Below the pieces are notes generated by a model, which made no database searches, had not been told where the DNA came from, and worked only from the letters and a program-made list of their open reading frames with translations. The position numbers and the translations under genes were made by a program. Below are positions 7,974 through 17,461 of a DNA stretch of 64,000 nucleotides, in pieces. Positions within the stretch are counted from its first letter, which is position 1. Every line of letters begins with the position of its first letter. Origin of the DNA: Roseiarcus fermentans (GTDB taxonomy: Bacteria > Pseudomonadota > Alphaproteobacteria > Rhizobiales > Beijerinckiaceae); NCBI RefSeq assembly GCF_003315135.1, contig NZ_QNRK01000029.1, forward strand, positions 1 to 64,000. Reading direction: 5' to 3'.

Positions 7974-8227
7974 CGGCCCGGGGGCTCGACCGCCGACGCG
8001 GGAACGTCCCCGAGCGCCGTCCGTCGACGGCCCGTCCGGATCACGCGAGCCGGTCGCGGTTGTTCCGACCGCCAGCGGCTCGACAGGTAATCAGGGCGGA
8101 TGTCGCGGCATCGGTGGAGACGCGGCCGTTGGCCGCGCATCGCGCACCGCTCGAAATCGTTGTACCCGCTGATTTCAGGATCGAGACACCGCGAGTCTGC
8201 GGCCGCCTGCCGCGTCGACGGCGGCGC

Positions 8228-8911
8228 TCAGCGGCCGCTGCGGGCGTTGCCGGTCGTGTTCGCCGCCCCGCCGAGGTCGAGCGGGGCGTTGCTGTCGCCT
8301 CCCGGCAGCGGCGCCGCGACCACGGCCGGGGCCTTCGGCTTCGGTTTCTTCTTCGGCGGCGGCGCGGGCTCGACCTGGGGCGAAGCGGGCGCGGCGGCGT
8401 TGGGGTTGCCGTTCGCGTCCGTCCCGGCGTCCGGAACGTCCGTATCCGCCGCCGAGGCGCTCGTCGGCGGCCCTTCCTTGGTGACGGTTGTCCCGCCCTT
8501 GCAGTCGACCAGCCACACGTCGTAGATCGGGTGCTCGACGCCGTGCAGGCCGGGGCTGTCGGCGAACATCCATCCCGAAAAGATGCGCTTGAACGTGTGC
8601 TGCTCGTCGACCTCGTCGACCTGGGCGAAGGCGTCGGTGCGTGGCGGATCGGTCGGTGGACGCGACCAGCAGATTCGCGGCGTCACCTGAAGGGTGCCGA
8701 ACTGCACGGTCTCGTTGAGCGCGACCTCGAAGGTGATGATGCGGCCGGTGATCTTGTCGAGGCCGTCGAACACCGCGATCGGGTTGGCGATCTTGTCGGC
8801 GCGGGCGGGCAGGGCGATGCACAGGGCCACGCCCACGGCCGGCGCGGCCCGGCGCGCCAAAGAGGCCAGGGCGCCGGTCACGCGCGCGGCGGAGGCGAAC
8901 AACGAAATCAT
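8228..8911 (-). CDS. DUF2155 domain periplasmic protein
   Basis: This encodes a 227-aa exported protein with a DUF2155 domain. A long signal sequence ends near ALPARA. The DUF2155 core (about residues 43-135) includes NPIAVFDGLDKITG, QFGTLQVTPRICWS, FSGWMFADSP and HPIYDVWLVDCK. The C-terminal third is low complexity, rich in Pro, Ala and Lys (APPPKKKPKPKAP). Molecular function is unknown. It follows the NDUFA12 gene on the same strand, a pairing common in alphaproteobacteria. The start is uncertain: ATG at 8911 gives the best signal peptide, while a TTG at 8932 is also open. Confidence 0.85.
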   Translation of the reverse strand: MISLFASAARVTGALASLARRAAPAVGVALCIALPARADKIANPIAVFDGLDKITGRIITFEVALNETVQFGTLQVTPRICWSRPPTDPPRTDAFAQVDEVDEQHTFKRIFSGWMFADSPGLHGVEHPIYDVWLVDCKGGTTVTKEGPPTSASAADTDVPDAGTDANGNPNAAAPASPQVEPAPPPKKKPKPKAPAVVAAPLPGGDSNAPLDLGGAANTTGNARSGR

Positions 8912-8951
8912 GCGGGCCGATCTGCCGGTCAACGGCGGCGGAATGAAGGCG

Positions 8952-9365
8952 TTACGGGCCCGGGCTCCAGGCCTCGTAGTCGCCTCCGGTCGACTGGCGG
9001 TGCGGCGTCGGGTTCAGAGTCGAGCCCTTGGGCCGGATCGCGGCCGGCGTGCCGGTGGGGTTGCCGATGTGCGGCTCTTCCCACGGATGCGGCTTGTAAT
9101 CTTCGGCGCTCGGCGGGACGTCGACGGTCTGATGCAGCCAGCCGTTCCAGCCCGGAGGCGTCATCGAGGCCTCCGACAGGCCGTTGTAGATCACCCAGCG
9201 GCGCTCGAAGCCGAGCGACGGATCGATGCCCGGCCTGCGGTAATAGCGATTGCCGAACTGATCCTCGCCGACGAGCTCGCCGAAACGGCGGGTGTAGAGC
9301 AGGGTGTTGAGCGTCGCGCCGTTCCACCAGGTCGCGAAGCGCAGAAGAAACAGTTTCAGGTCCAT
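8952..9365 (-). CDS. NADH:ubiquinone oxidoreductase NDUFA12 (B17.2) family subunit
   Basis: This encodes a 137-aa accessory subunit of respiratory complex I, homologous to mitochondrial NDUFA12; it sits on the peripheral arm and supports assembly or stability. Recognisable stretches are WWNGATLNTLLYTRRFGELVG, GNRYYRR, and RRWVIYNG followed by PPGWNGWLH. The C-terminal YKPHPWEEPHIGN and the final GDYEAWSPGP are also family features. The ATG at 9365 starts MDLKLFLLRF; the frame is open further upstream but that part lacks homology. Alphaproteobacteria are the bacteria that carry this subunit, which supports the taxonomic call. Confidence 0.92.
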   Translation of the reverse strand: MDLKLFLLRFATWWNGATLNTLLYTRRFGELVGEDQFGNRYYRRPGIDPSLGFERRWVIYNGLSEASMTPPGWNGWLHQTVDVPPSAEDYKPHPWEEPHIGNPTGTPAAIRPKGSTLNPTPHRQSTGGDYEAWSPGP

Positions 9366-9516
9366 CGAGAAGCCGCCAGCATGGACGCGCGCACGACCCC
9401 ATGCGCGCGGACTGGCGGACTTATGGCCCGGCTGGCGGGCCGATGTCCAGCGATTCCCGACCGGCTTTCGGTTTGCAAGTCCCGCTTGCACGCCGTCAGC
9501 TTTTGCGCTACGCACG

Positions 9517-9530
9517 GTAATACGAATTAC
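9517..9530. promoter_or_regulatory. Candidate TetR operator
   Basis: GTAAT-ACGA-ATTAC is a perfect 5-bp-arm inverted repeat ending 3 bp before the TetR start codon, in the only AT-rich patch of this spacer. Binding by the TetR protein itself is inferred from position. It leaves no room for a leader with a Shine-Dalgarno site. Confidence 0.5.
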
Positions 9531-9533
9531 ACG

Positions 9534-10133
9534 ATGTCATCTGAAATGCCGACGAAGCTTCGCCCCTACCGGCAGGTCGCCCGCGCCGCCTCGACCGAGG
9601 ACCTGCGCCGCCGCATCCTCGACGCCTTCCGCGCCGCCATGCGCGACGAATGGATGGACGACATCGCGCTCGACAGGGTCGCGAAGGCGGCCGGGACGAC
9701 GCGGCAAACGGTGATCCGGCTGTTCGGCGGCAAGGAGGGGCTGATCGAGGCCCTGGCGCTGCGCGAACGAAGCGCGGTCGAATTGCGCCGCGCGACGCCG
9801 AAGCCCGCGACGCCGGAAACGGCGGTGGAGGCGATCCTCGTCGACTACGAGGCGCTCGGCGATCTCGTCTGCCGGCTGCTCGCCCAGGAGGATCGGCATC
9901 CGGCGTTGCGGGTCTGGCACGACATCGGACGCGCCTTTCATCGAAACTGGGTCGTGGAGATCTTCGCCGACGCCCTGCCGCCTGGCGAGGTCGCGCGCGA
10001 GGCGCTGGTCACGGAGCTGGTGGTCGCGCTCGATCTCTATGTCTGGAAGCTCTTGCGTCGGGATTTTCATTTTTCAGTCGAGAAGACGCGGGCGCTGATG
10101 ACCGACATGGTGCGCAAGATCCTGGAGGGCTGA
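9534..10133 (+). CDS. TetR/AcrR-family transcriptional regulator
   Basis: This encodes a 199-aa regulator. The N-terminal helix-turn-helix (about residues 18-65) reads RRRILDAFRAAMRDE...ALDRVAKAAGTTRQTVIRLFGGKEGLIEAL, the TetR fold. The C-terminal domain (about 70-199) is an all-helical ligand domain with no obvious relative. The ATG at 9534 is chosen because upstream extension has no homology. Three bases separate its stop from the glycosyltransferase gene, so the two form an operon and the regulator probably controls it. Confidence 0.88.
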   Translation: MSSEMPTKLRPYRQVARAASTEDLRRRILDAFRAAMRDEWMDDIALDRVAKAAGTTRQTVIRLFGGKEGLIEALALRERSAVELRRATPKPATPETAVEAILVDYEALGDLVCRLLAQEDRHPALRVWHDIGRAFHRNWVVEIFADALPPGEVAREALVTELVVALDLYVWKLLRRDFHFSVEKTRALMTDMVRKILEG

Positions 10134-10136
10134 ATC

Positions 10137-11438
10137 ATGGCGTATGATTTTCTGCTGGCGTCGTTCGAGGGCGGCGGCTCGATTCCGACGGCGACGACGG
10201 CCATCCGCCGCCTGACGGCCCGGGGCCATCGGGTGCGCGTTCTGCTCGACGAAGCGGCGCGCGACGACATTGAGGCCGCGGGCGCGACCTTCGTGCCGTG
10301 GACCGCCGTCAACCGGGCGGGACGCACGCGCGAAACCGATCCGTTGTTCATGGACGTTCCGGATGGGCCCTGGACCCCGCAACAGGGCCTCGACGAGTTG
10401 CAGCGTGTGCTCGACCGGCTGACCATCGGGCCGTCGGCGGCCTATGCGGCCGACACCCTCGCGGAGCTCGAGCGCGCGCCGGCCGACGCCGTCGTCTCGA
10501 TCGACATCTTGTGGGGACCGCTGCTGGCCGCCCGCGCCGCGGGGGTTCCGGCCGCCACCCTGGCCGGCTCCGGACCCATGTATGTCGAAATCCCGGGCGT
10601 GCCGCCGGCTGGTCCGGGCTTTCCGCCGCCGCGGACCGAGGCGGAGCGGGCGGAGCAGGCGGGCGTCGCCGCCTGGTTCGCCGATCAGGTCAACGCCCGG
10701 CTGCCGGTTCTCAACGCGACGCGCGCGGGCGTCGGCCTGGCGCCGCTCGGCCATGCGCTCGACCAGATGCAGGAGGTGGATCTCCACCTGATCGCGACCA
10801 GCCGCGCCTTCGACTTCCCGTCGACCGGGCTGCCGCCGAATCTGCGTTATCTCGGGCCGCTGCTGGATCAGCCGATGTGGGCGCGGAGCTGGACGTCGCC
10901 CTGGCCGGCGGACGACACGCGTCCGCTCGTGCTGGTGGCGATGAGCACGACGTTCCAGAATCAGGCGGGCGTCATCCAGTCGATCCTGGACGCCGCGGCG
11001 GATCTGCCGGTCCGCGTTCTCGCAACGCTCGGCCCGGCGCTCGTCGACGCCCGCCTGCGGGCGCCCGACAACGCCGTGCTCGTCGCCGCCGCGGCGCATG
11101 ACGAGGTGATGCGGGAAGCCACGGTCGTCGTGACCCATTGCGGCCACGGCACGGTGATGCGGGCGCTCGCCAACGGTCGGCCGATGCTGTGCCTGCCGAT
11201 GGGTCGCGATCAGAACGACAACGCGGCCCGGGTCGCAGCGCGCGGGGCGGGGATCAGGCTGAGCCCCGACGCCGGCGCCGCAGCGCTGCGCGAGGCGCTC
11301 GCCGCGCTTCTGGCCGACCTCTGCTATGCGCAGGCCGCCGCAGCGCTCGGCCGCGCCATCGCGGCCGCCGAACCCGAGGACGCGCTGGTCGACGCACTCG
11401 AGAGCCTCGCTGGACGCGCCCGCGCCGCCGCGGCGTAG
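10137..11438 (+). CDS. GT1-family (MGT/UGT-like) glycosyltransferase
   Basis: This encodes a 433-aa GT-B-fold glycosyltransferase of the family that includes macrolide and zeaxanthin glucosyltransferases. It transfers sugar from a nucleotide donor to small lipophilic acceptors. The donor-binding signature is near residues 335-370 (VVTHCGHGTVMRALANG, then PMGRDQNDNAARV). The N-terminal half (FLLASFEGGGSIPTATTAIRRLTARGHRV) is the acceptor domain. It follows the TetR gene directly. The pair may be a glycosylation-based resistance or detoxification unit; acceptor unknown. Confidence 0.85.
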   Translation: MAYDFLLASFEGGGSIPTATTAIRRLTARGHRVRVLLDEAARDDIEAAGATFVPWTAVNRAGRTRETDPLFMDVPDGPWTPQQGLDELQRVLDRLTIGPSAAYAADTLAELERAPADAVVSIDILWGPLLAARAAGVPAATLAGSGPMYVEIPGVPPAGPGFPPPRTEAERAEQAGVAAWFADQVNARLPVLNATRAGVGLAPLGHALDQMQEVDLHLIATSRAFDFPSTGLPPNLRYLGPLLDQPMWARSWTSPWPADDTRPLVLVAMSTTFQNQAGVIQSILDAAADLPVRVLATLGPALVDARLRAPDNAVLVAAAAHDEVMREATVVVTHCGHGTVMRALANGRPMLCLPMGRDQNDNAARVAARGAGIRLSPDAGAAALREALAALLADLCYAQAAAALGRAIAAAEPEDALVDALESLAGRARAAAA

Positions 11439-11552
11439 CCGCCTCCGCCGGCGGCCGCCCGAGCGGGCCGCGAAAAGCTTCTTGCGCGGGCGGCGCGACT
11501 CGGCCGATGTTGCCGCCCGGGGCGGTCGCGTCGGCCTTGCGTGAACCCTTTG

Positions 11553-11561
11553 TTATCCACA
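11553..11561 (+). promoter_or_regulatory. DnaA-box sequence
   Basis: TTATCCACA is an exact match to the consensus 9-mer DnaA box. It overlaps the first NrdR-like box. A single box is not an origin, but it could tie nrdJ transcription to replication initiation, as known for nrd operons elsewhere. Confidence 0.5.
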
Positions 11562-11603
11562 ACATCTTGTGCTTAGCGTCGGTCGCCGTCACAAACTATT
11601 GAC
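11558..11603 (+). promoter_or_regulatory. Tandem NrdR boxes
   Basis: CACAACATCTTGTG (11558-11571) is an inverted repeat of the NrdR-box type. A weaker copy, CACAAACTATTGAC (11590-11603), starts 32 bp later, about three helical turns. NrdR, the ATP/dATP-sensing repressor of ribonucleotide reductase genes, binds paired boxes with this spacing. Confidence 0.7.
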
Positions 11604-11627
11604 GCCGGGCGGGCAGAGTCGTAGGTT
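11599..11627 (+). promoter_or_regulatory. Putative nrdJ promoter
   Basis: TTGACG (11599-11604) and TAGGTT (11622-11627) have a 17-bp spacer. The second NrdR-like box overlaps the -35 element, which suits repression. Confidence 0.5.
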
Positions 11628-11911
11628 CGAGTCGTTCCGGAAGACGGGCCTTCGGCGTATCGCGCCGGCCCCGTGTGAGAATGTTTTCCGGGCCATCTGC
11701 CGGGGGCGACACGCCGCCGGCCAACGCGTCAGTGACAGCGGGATCGACGATCGGGGCGGCGCGCCAGGCGCCGTTTCGGCGCGTGTCCGCGTGTCGGCGC
11801 GCAATTGGCCCGGGAGGTCGAGGAACGCGGGCGAACGCCTCGCGTTCGGAATTGGGCGGGGGCGGGCGCCGGGGGGCGGATCGCTCATCAGAGAGACGAG
11901 GGCGCGAGCAC

Positions 11912-14900
11912 ATGAGAATCGAGCGGCACTACACCGAAGCGGGCGCTTCCCCCTATGACGCGATCGCGTTTGCGGCGACCCGGAGCGAGATCCGCAACCC
12001 CGACGGCTCGGTGGTGTTCGCGCTCGACAACATCGAGGTCCCGGCCGCCTGGAGCCAGGTCGCGGCCGACGTGCTCGCCCAGAAATATTTCCGCAAGGCG
12101 GGCGTGCCGGCGCGCCTGAAGCGGGTGGAGGAAATGGACGTGCCGTCGTTCCTGTGGCGCTCGGTTCCCGACGAGGAGGCGCTGGAGGCGCTGCCCAAGG
12201 CCGAGCGCGCCGGCTCCGAGACCTCGGCCCGGCAGGTGTTCGACCGGCTCGCCGGCGCCTGGGCCTATTGGGGCTGGAAGGCCGGCGTGTTCGACCGCGA
12301 GGACGACGCGCGCGCCTATTACGACGAGATGCGCGCCATGCTCGCCCGCCAGATCGCGGCCCCCAACAGCCCGCAATGGTTCAACACCGGCCTGCACTGG
12401 GCCTACGGCGTCGACGGGCCCGCTCAAGGGCACTATTACGTCGACTTCGAAACGGCCAAGCTGGTCAAGGCGAAGTCGGCCTACGAGCATCCCCAGCCGC
12501 ATGCCTGTTTCATTCAGTCGGTCGCCGACGACCTCGTCAACGAGGGCGGCATCATGGACCTGTGGGTGCGCGAGGCGCGCCTGTTCAAGTACGGCTCGGG
12601 CACCGGCTCCAACTTCTCCGCCCTGCGCGGCGAGAACGAAAAGCTGTCGGGCGGCGGCCGCTCCTCGGGCCTGATGTCGTTCCTGAAGATCGGCGACCGG
12701 GCGGCGGGCGCGATCAAGTCGGGCGGCACGACGCGGCGCGCGGCCAAGATGGTGGTGGTCGACGTCGACCACCCCGACATCGAATCCTACATCGACTGGA
12801 AGGTGAAGGAGGAGCAGAAGGTCGCCGCGCTCGCCGCCGGCTCGAAGGTGGTCAAGCGCCATCTCGCGGCGATCCTGAAGGCCTGCGTCAATTGCCAGGG
12901 CTCGGGCGACGACTGCTTCAACGTCGAGAAGAACCCGGCGCTCAAGCGCGAGGTGAAGCTCGCCCGCAGAAACGACGTCCCCGACGGCGTCATCAAGCGC
13001 GTCATCCAGGAGGCCCGGCAGGGCAGGACCCGGCTCGAATTCGACACCTACGACACCGACTGGGAATCCGAGGCCTATCTCACCGTCTCGGGCCAGAACT
13101 CCAACAATTCGGTGCGCGTCACCGACGCCTTCCTGCACGCGGTGGAAGCGGATTCCGACTGGAACCTGACCGCGCGCCTCAGCGGCAAGACCACGAAGAC
13201 CGTCAAGGCGCGGAGCCTGTGGGAGAAGATCGGCTACGCCGCCTGGGCCTCGGCCGATCCGGGCCTGCAATACCACACCACCATCAACGACTGGCACACC
13301 TGCCCGGCGTCGGGGCCGATCCGGGCGTCAAATCCTTGCGTGACCGGGGACACACTCGTCGCCACAGCGGATGGACTGGAGCGCATCGCGTCCCTCGTCG
13401 GCAAGTCGGGGCGGGTGATCGGCGCCGACGGGCAGCCGCATCTCGTCACGAAAATCTTCCCGACCGGCCGCAAGCCGGTGTTCTGGCTCACCACGAAGGC
13501 CGGCTATCGCCTGCGCCTGACCGAAGACCATGTGGTGCTGACCGAGAACCGCGGCGGCGTGGCGGCGAAGGATCTGTCGCCGGACGACGTGATCCTGCTT
13601 CAGGGCGCGGGCTTCGGCCGCAAGGCGCTGGCGCGCGACGTCGCCTTCGGGGTCGGGCTGGCCGTCGGCGACGGCTGCCTCGTGCGCTCCGTCATCGCCG
13701 AGCGGCCGCAGGAGGTCGTCATTCTGACCATGCACGCCAACGAGCGCGGCGTTCTGGAGACGGTGGCGCGGGCGGTGACCGAGGAGAAGCTGTTGCGCAA
13801 GGCGGTCGGATCGCCGGGCCGCAACGACGGCGTTTCGGTCACGGACGGCGCCCCCGGGGCCCGGCTGGCTTTCGGCTCCCGCCCGGTGGTCGACCTCTTC
13901 AAGCAGTTCGCGGTGCTGGACGAACGGTCGGACCGCAAGCGGTTCACCGACGAGGTCTACAGCCTCGACCGCCAAAGCCTGTCGGCGCTGCTCAGCGGCG
14001 TCTTCACCGCCGACGGAACGGTCGCCAACAGCGGCGAGAAATCGCAGTACGTCTCGCTCGACTCGACCTCGCTCGAGCTTCTGCGCCAGGTCCAGTTGCT
14101 GCTGCTGTCGTTCGGCGTGAAGGCGAAGCTCTACCAAAACCGTCGCCCGGGCGCTCTCGTGTCGCTTCTGCCGGACGGCGCCGGCGGGCATAAGTCCTAC
14201 CCGGTCAAGCAGATGCATTCGCTGCGGATCAGCCGGTCGTCGCGCTTCGTGTTCGAGCGCGAGATCGGCTTCCATCCGGAGAGCCCGAAGAGCGCGGCGC
14301 TGGCGAAGCTCAACGCCGAAGTCGGCGTGTACGAGGACCGCCTCGCCGATCGCGTCGCCTCGTTCGAGCCGGCCGGGGAAGAGGACGTGTTCGATCTGAC
14401 CGAGCCGTCGACGCATCATTTCTGCGCCAACGGCGTCATCGTCCACAATTGCTCGGAATACATGTTCCTCGACGACACGGCGTGCAACCTCGCCTCGCTG
14501 AACCTCATGCAGTTCCTGAACCCGGAGACCAAGGTCTTCGACATCGTCGCCTACGAGCACGCCGTCCGCCTGTGGACGCTGACGCTGGAAATCTCGGTGG
14601 CGATGGCGCAGTTCCCCTCGCGCGAAATCGCGCGCCTCTCCTACGAGTACCGCACGCTCGGCCTCGGCTACGCCAACATCGGCGGGCTCCTGATGTCCTG
14701 CGGCATCCCCTACGATTCGGACGAGGGGCGGGCGATCTGCGGCGCGCTCAGCGCCGTCATGACCGGCCGCGCCTATGCGACCTCGGCCGAAATCGCCGCC
14801 GGGAGGGGCGCCTTCCCCGGCTACGCGCCGAACGCCGAGGCGATGCTGCGGGTGATCCGCAACCATAAGCGCGCCGCCGATGGCGAGGTTTCCGGCTACG

Positions 14901-16780
14901 AGAGCCTGTCGGTCGCCCCGACGCCGCTCGACCATGCCTCGCTCGTCAAGGCCGGCCCGGCCTTCGCCCCGTTGGGCGACGCGGCGCGCGCCGCCTGGAG
15001 CGCCGCGCTGACGCTCGGTCAAGCGCACGGCTACCGCAACGCCCAGGTGTCGGTGGTCGCCCCGACCGGCACGATCGGCCTCGTCATGGACTGCGACACC
15101 ACCGGCATCGAGCCCGACTTCGCGCTGGTGAAGTTCAAAAAGCTCGCCGGCGGCGGCTATTTCAAGATCATCAACCGCGCCGTTCCCGACGCCTTGCGCG
15201 CGCTCGGCTACGACGAGCGGCGCATCGCCGACATGATCGCCTGGGCCGTCGGCCGGGCGACGCTCGCCAACGCGCCCGGGATCAACCACGCCGCGCTGCG
15301 CGCCAGAGGCCTGCCGGAGGCGTCGATCGACAAGGTGGAGGGCGCGCTGAAAGGGGCGTTCGACATCCGTTTCGTGTTCAACAAGTGGACGCTCGGGGCC
15401 GAGGTGCTGAGCGGGGCGCTGAAGATCCCGGCCGAGCGCTACGAGGCGGCGGGCTTCGACCTGCTCGCAGCGCTCGGCTTCTCGAAGGCGGAGATCGAGG
15501 CGGCGAACGTATTCGCCTGCGGCGCCATGACCTTGGAGGGCGCGCCTCATCTCAAACTGGAACATTACCCGGTGTTCGACTGCGCCAACCCCTGCGGCCG
15601 CACGGGAAAACGCTACCTGTCGGTCGAGAGCCACATCCGCATGATGGCGGCGGCGCAGCCGTTCATCTCGGGCGCGATCTCGAAGACGATCAACATGCCC
15701 AACGACGCCACCGTCGAGGATTGCAAGGACGCCTACATGCTGAGCTGGCGCCTCGCCCTCAAGGCCAACGCCCTCTACCGCGACGGCTCGAAACTGTCGC
15801 AGCCCTTGAACAGCCAGCTGATCGAGAGCGACGACGAGGAGGAGGACGCGCTCGAGACGCTGATCGCCGCCTCCGCCCCGGCGCGCGCGGCGCAGGTGGC
15901 GGAAAAGATCGTCGAGCGGGTGATCGAGCGCGTCGAGCGCTTTCGCGAGCGGGAGAAGCTGCCCGATCGCCGCAAGGGCTACACCCAGAAGGCGGTGGTC
16001 GGCGGCCACAAGGTGTATTTGCGCACCGGCGAGTACCAGGACGGGCGCCTGGGCGAGATCTTCATCGACATGCACAAGGAGGGCGCGGCCTTCCGCAGCC
16101 TGATGAACAACTTCGCCATCGCGATCTCGATCGGCCTGCAGTACGGCGTGCCGCTGGACGAGTTCGTCGAGGCCTTCACCTTCACCCGCTTCGAGCCGGC
16201 CGGCCTGGTGCAGGGCAACGACGCGATCAAGAACGCCACCTCGATTCTCGACTACATTTTCCGGGAGCTGGCGATCTCGTATCTCGGCCGGAACGATCTC
16301 GCCCATGTGGCCCCGGAGGACATCGGGAATACTGTGCTCGGCGGCGGGGTCGGCCAGGACAAGGGGCCCACGGCCGGCCCCGGCGCGGCGGCGGTGATCT
16401 CGAATGGGCTCGTCCGCGGCCGGCCGGGCGACAAGCTGATGCTGGTGCGTGGTCAGACTGGCGGCGAAGCCCCCACGGTGCGGGCGGCCGGCGGGGCAGG
16501 GGCCTACGTCCTCCAGGGCGCGACGGCGCTGAAGGGCGACCTCGCCGAGCAAGAACAGTCAGCGATCGAGATTGGCAAGACTTCAACTGGTGACGCGTTG
16601 CGCCTTGAATTTTCTCCACCTGAGTCGAGTGCTCACTCCTCAATCAAGAAGAGTCGTGAAGAAGCACGAATGAAGGGCTATGTCGGAGAAGCTTGCCCGG
16701 AATGTGGAAACTTCACTATGGTTAGAAATGGAACTTGCCTGAAATGTGACACATGCGGCAGCACTACTGGATGTTCTTGA
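11912..16780 (+). CDS. nrdJ: B12-dependent class II ribonucleotide reductase, intein-containing, with replaced C-terminal tail
   Basis: The precursor has 1622 residues, of which 371 are an intein (476-846), leaving a 1251-aa adenosylcobalamin-dependent ribonucleotide reductase that makes deoxyribonucleotides. Evidence includes [10 protein letters not shown], the [12 protein letters not shown] region, NPCSE after splicing, CNLASLNL and [26 protein letters not shown]-terminal zinc-ribbon tail (1587-1622; Cys 1595, 1598, 1609, 1612, 1615, 1621) probably re-reduces the active site. From codon 1547 onward (16550) the DNA turns AT rich and belongs to an inserted cassette that replaced the original tail, now stranded at 17634-17822. 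The ATG at 11912 ([11 protein letters not shown]) matches the family; an upstream extension does not. The SD is weak. Confidence 0.95.
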   Translation: MRIERHYTEAGASPYDAIAFAATRSEIRNPDGSVVFALDNIEVPAAWSQVAADVLAQKYFRKAGVPARLKRVEEMDVPSFLWRSVPDEEALEALPKAERAGSETSARQVFDRLAGAWAYWGWKAGVFDREDDARAYYDEMRAMLARQIAAPNSPQWFNTGLHWAYGVDGPAQGHYYVDFETAKLVKAKSAYEHPQPHACFIQSVADDLVNEGGIMDLWVREARLFKYGSGTGSNFSALRGENEKLSGGGRSSGLMSFLKIGDRAAGAIKSGGTTRRAAKMVVVDVDHPDIESYIDWKVKEEQKVAALAAGSKVVKRHLAAILKACVNCQGSGDDCFNVEKNPALKREVKLARRNDVPDGVIKRVIQEARQGRTRLEFDTYDTDWESEAYLTVSGQNSNNSVRVTDAFLHAVEADSDWNLTARLSGKTTKTVKARSLWEKIGYAAWASADPGLQYHTTINDWHTCPASGPIRASNPCVTGDTLVATADGLERIASLVGKSGRVIGADGQPHLVTKIFPTGRKPVFWLTTKAGYRLRLTEDHVVLTENRGGVAAKDLSPDDVILLQGAGFGRKALARDVAFGVGLAVGDGCLVRSVIAERPQEVVILTMHANERGVLETVARAVTEEKLLRKAVGSPGRNDGVSVTDGAPGARLAFGSRPVVDLFKQFAVLDERSDRKRFTDEVYSLDRQSLSALLSGVFTADGTVANSGEKSQYVSLDSTSLELLRQVQLLLLSFGVKAKLYQNRRPGALVSLLPDGAGGHKSYPVKQMHSLRISRSSRFVFEREIGFHPESPKSAALAKLNAEVGVYEDRLADRVASFEPAGEEDVFDLTEPSTHHFCANGVIVHNCSEYMFLDDTACNLASLNLMQFLNPETKVFDIVAYEHAVRLWTLTLEISVAMAQFPSREIARLSYEYRTLGLGYANIGGLLMSCGIPYDSDEGRAICGALSAVMTGRAYATSAEIAAGRGAFPGYAPNAEAMLRVIRNHKRAADGEVSGYESLSVAPTPLDHASLVKAGPAFAPLGDAARAAWSAALTLGQAHGYRNAQVSVVAPTGTIGLVMDCDTTGIEPDFALVKFKKLAGGGYFKIINRAVPDALRALGYDERRIADMIAWAVGRATLANAPGINHAALRARGLPEASIDKVEGALKGAFDIRFVFNKWTLGAEVLSGALKIPAERYEAAGFDLLAALGFSKAEIEAANVFACGAMTLEGAPHLKLEHYPVFDCANPCGRTGKRYLSVESHIRMMAAAQPFISGAISKTINMPNDATVEDCKDAYMLSWRLALKANALYRDGSKLSQPLNSQLIESDDEEEDALETLIAASAPARAAQVAEKIVERVIERVERFREREKLPDRRKGYTQKAVVGGHKVYLRTGEYQDGRLGEIFIDMHKEGAAFRSLMNNFAIAISIGLQYGVPLDEFVEAFTFTRFEPAGLVQGNDAIKNATSILDYIFRELAISYLGRNDLAHVAPEDIGNTVLGGGVGQDKGPTAGPGAAAVISNGLVRGRPGDKLMLVRGQTGGEAPTVRAAGGAGAYVLQGATALKGDLAEQEQSAIEIGKTSTGDALRLEFSPPESSAHSSIKKSREEARMKGYVGEACPECGNFTMVRNGTCLKCDTCGSTTGCS
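13337..14449 (+). other. Intein in NrdJ with LAGLIDADG homing endonuclease
   Basis: This is an in-frame 371-aa intein. It begins with Cys1 in block A ([13 protein letters not shown]) and has block B with His65 (TEDHVVLT). Two LAGLIDADG-type motifs lie near 104-113 ([10 protein letters not shown]) and 218-227 ([10 protein letters not shown]), so the endonuclease looks intact. Blocks F and G end VIVHN, followed by the +1 Cys (codon at 14450). Splicing joins SNP to CSEYMF. That +1 cysteine is in the N-x-C-x-E motif, which in ribonucleotide reductases holds the thiyl-radical cysteine, so the enzyme is inert until splicing. Confidence 0.93.
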
Positions 16781-16787
16781 GGTCAAA

Positions 16788-17441
16788 ATGGTTAGCGATC
16801 ACAAGGTACGTCGTCGACGTTACGAGGATGAAATTAAAGCGTCAGCTGATGCTTGGCGTAATAAGATTTGCGGAAATATCGCTAAGGATAATTTTAATAT
16901 TACACAATGTATTAAGGTTCTTACGCAAAATAGCTGGATAAGATCGTATGATACTCGCCAATACCATGAATTGAGAGTTAGGTTTTACAACCAAGGGCGA
17001 TGCCAACCATTTGCGTACGTAGAGCACAATCCAACCATTCTGTATTGCGATCATGAAGTTTGGTCCGAGGCATGTATTGGGGAGCCAAAGGCGAGATTCA
17101 TACTGGCGCACGAGCTGGGTCACGTATTGTTGCACGACCATTACGCGCAACCTTTTACTGAGAACCTCAAGCGTTCCGCTTGGATGAAGGAAGAGTCAGG
17201 AGAGTGGCAAGCGAATACATTCGCTGACTATTTTCTAGTATCAGATGTGGCGATTGAGAGGTATCTAACGCCAACGGCTATTGCGATCTACTGTGGTGTC
17301 GAAAAGATTGTGGCGCTCCGACGGTTGGGGCCCGGGTTCGGCTATGTCGGCGAAAGTTGTGAGCGATGTGGAAATTTTACTTTGGTGCGGAATGGGAGGA
17401 GCTTGATATGTGATACGTGCGGTCAAACAACTTCATGTTAG
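16788..17441 (+). CDS. ImmA/IrrE-type metallopeptidase with NrdJ-like zinc-ribbon tail
   Basis: This encodes a 217-aa protein. The zinc-peptidase motif HELGH is at residues 108-112 (AHELGHVLLHDH), with a downstream region WQANTFADYFLV typical of ImmA/IrrE (COG2856) proteins, which cleave or sense repressor-like partners. Residues 185-217 copy the NrdJ C-terminal tail: GYVGESCERCGNFTLVRNG, then CDTCG and a final Cys (C191, C194, C208, C211, C217). I know of no ImmA protein with an RNR tail. GAGG overlapping the nrdJ stop is its ribosome site, so translation is coupled to nrdJ. The gene is clearly AT richer than the host. The fusion suggests it binds a partner of NrdJ or NrdJ itself; this is inference. 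Confidence 0.85.
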   Translation: MVSDHKVRRRRYEDEIKASADAWRNKICGNIAKDNFNITQCIKVLTQNSWIRSYDTRQYHELRVRFYNQGRCQPFAYVEHNPTILYCDHEVWSEACIGEPKARFILAHELGHVLLHDHYAQPFTENLKRSAWMKEESGEWQANTFADYFLVSDVAIERYLTPTAIAIYCGVEKIVALRRLGPGFGYVGESCERCGNFTLVRNGRSLICDTCGQTTSC

Positions 17442-17461
17442 CATTTAAGGAGTGAATCAAG

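Larger units (their letters stand above)
11439..11911 (+). other. nrdJ upstream region
   Basis: This 473-bp stretch has no gene I can support. It carries the putative nrdJ control sites listed separately (11553-11627). The remaining 285 bp before the nrdJ ATG would form a long, GC-rich 5' leader. I looked for a cobalamin riboswitch, expected for a B12-dependent enzyme, but did not see a convincing B12 box. There is no strong Shine-Dalgarno immediately before 11912. Confidence 0.5.

Noticed and set aside
11553-11561. Replication origin
   Set aside because: Only one DnaA box is present, with no AT-rich unwinding element or box cluster and no origin-associated genes.
11620-11660. tRNA-like T-arm (GGTTCGAGTC) upstream of nrdJ
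   Set aside because: The flanking arms do not pair and no D-arm, anticodon arm or acceptor stem can be drawn.
11604-11911. Cobalamin riboswitch before the B12-dependent nrdJ
   Set aside because: No convincing B12 box or the expected helices were found in the leader.
13328-16552. A 1074-codon minus-strand frame opposite nrdJ
   Set aside because: Shadow of the third-position GC bias of nrdJ, without ribosome site or domain content.
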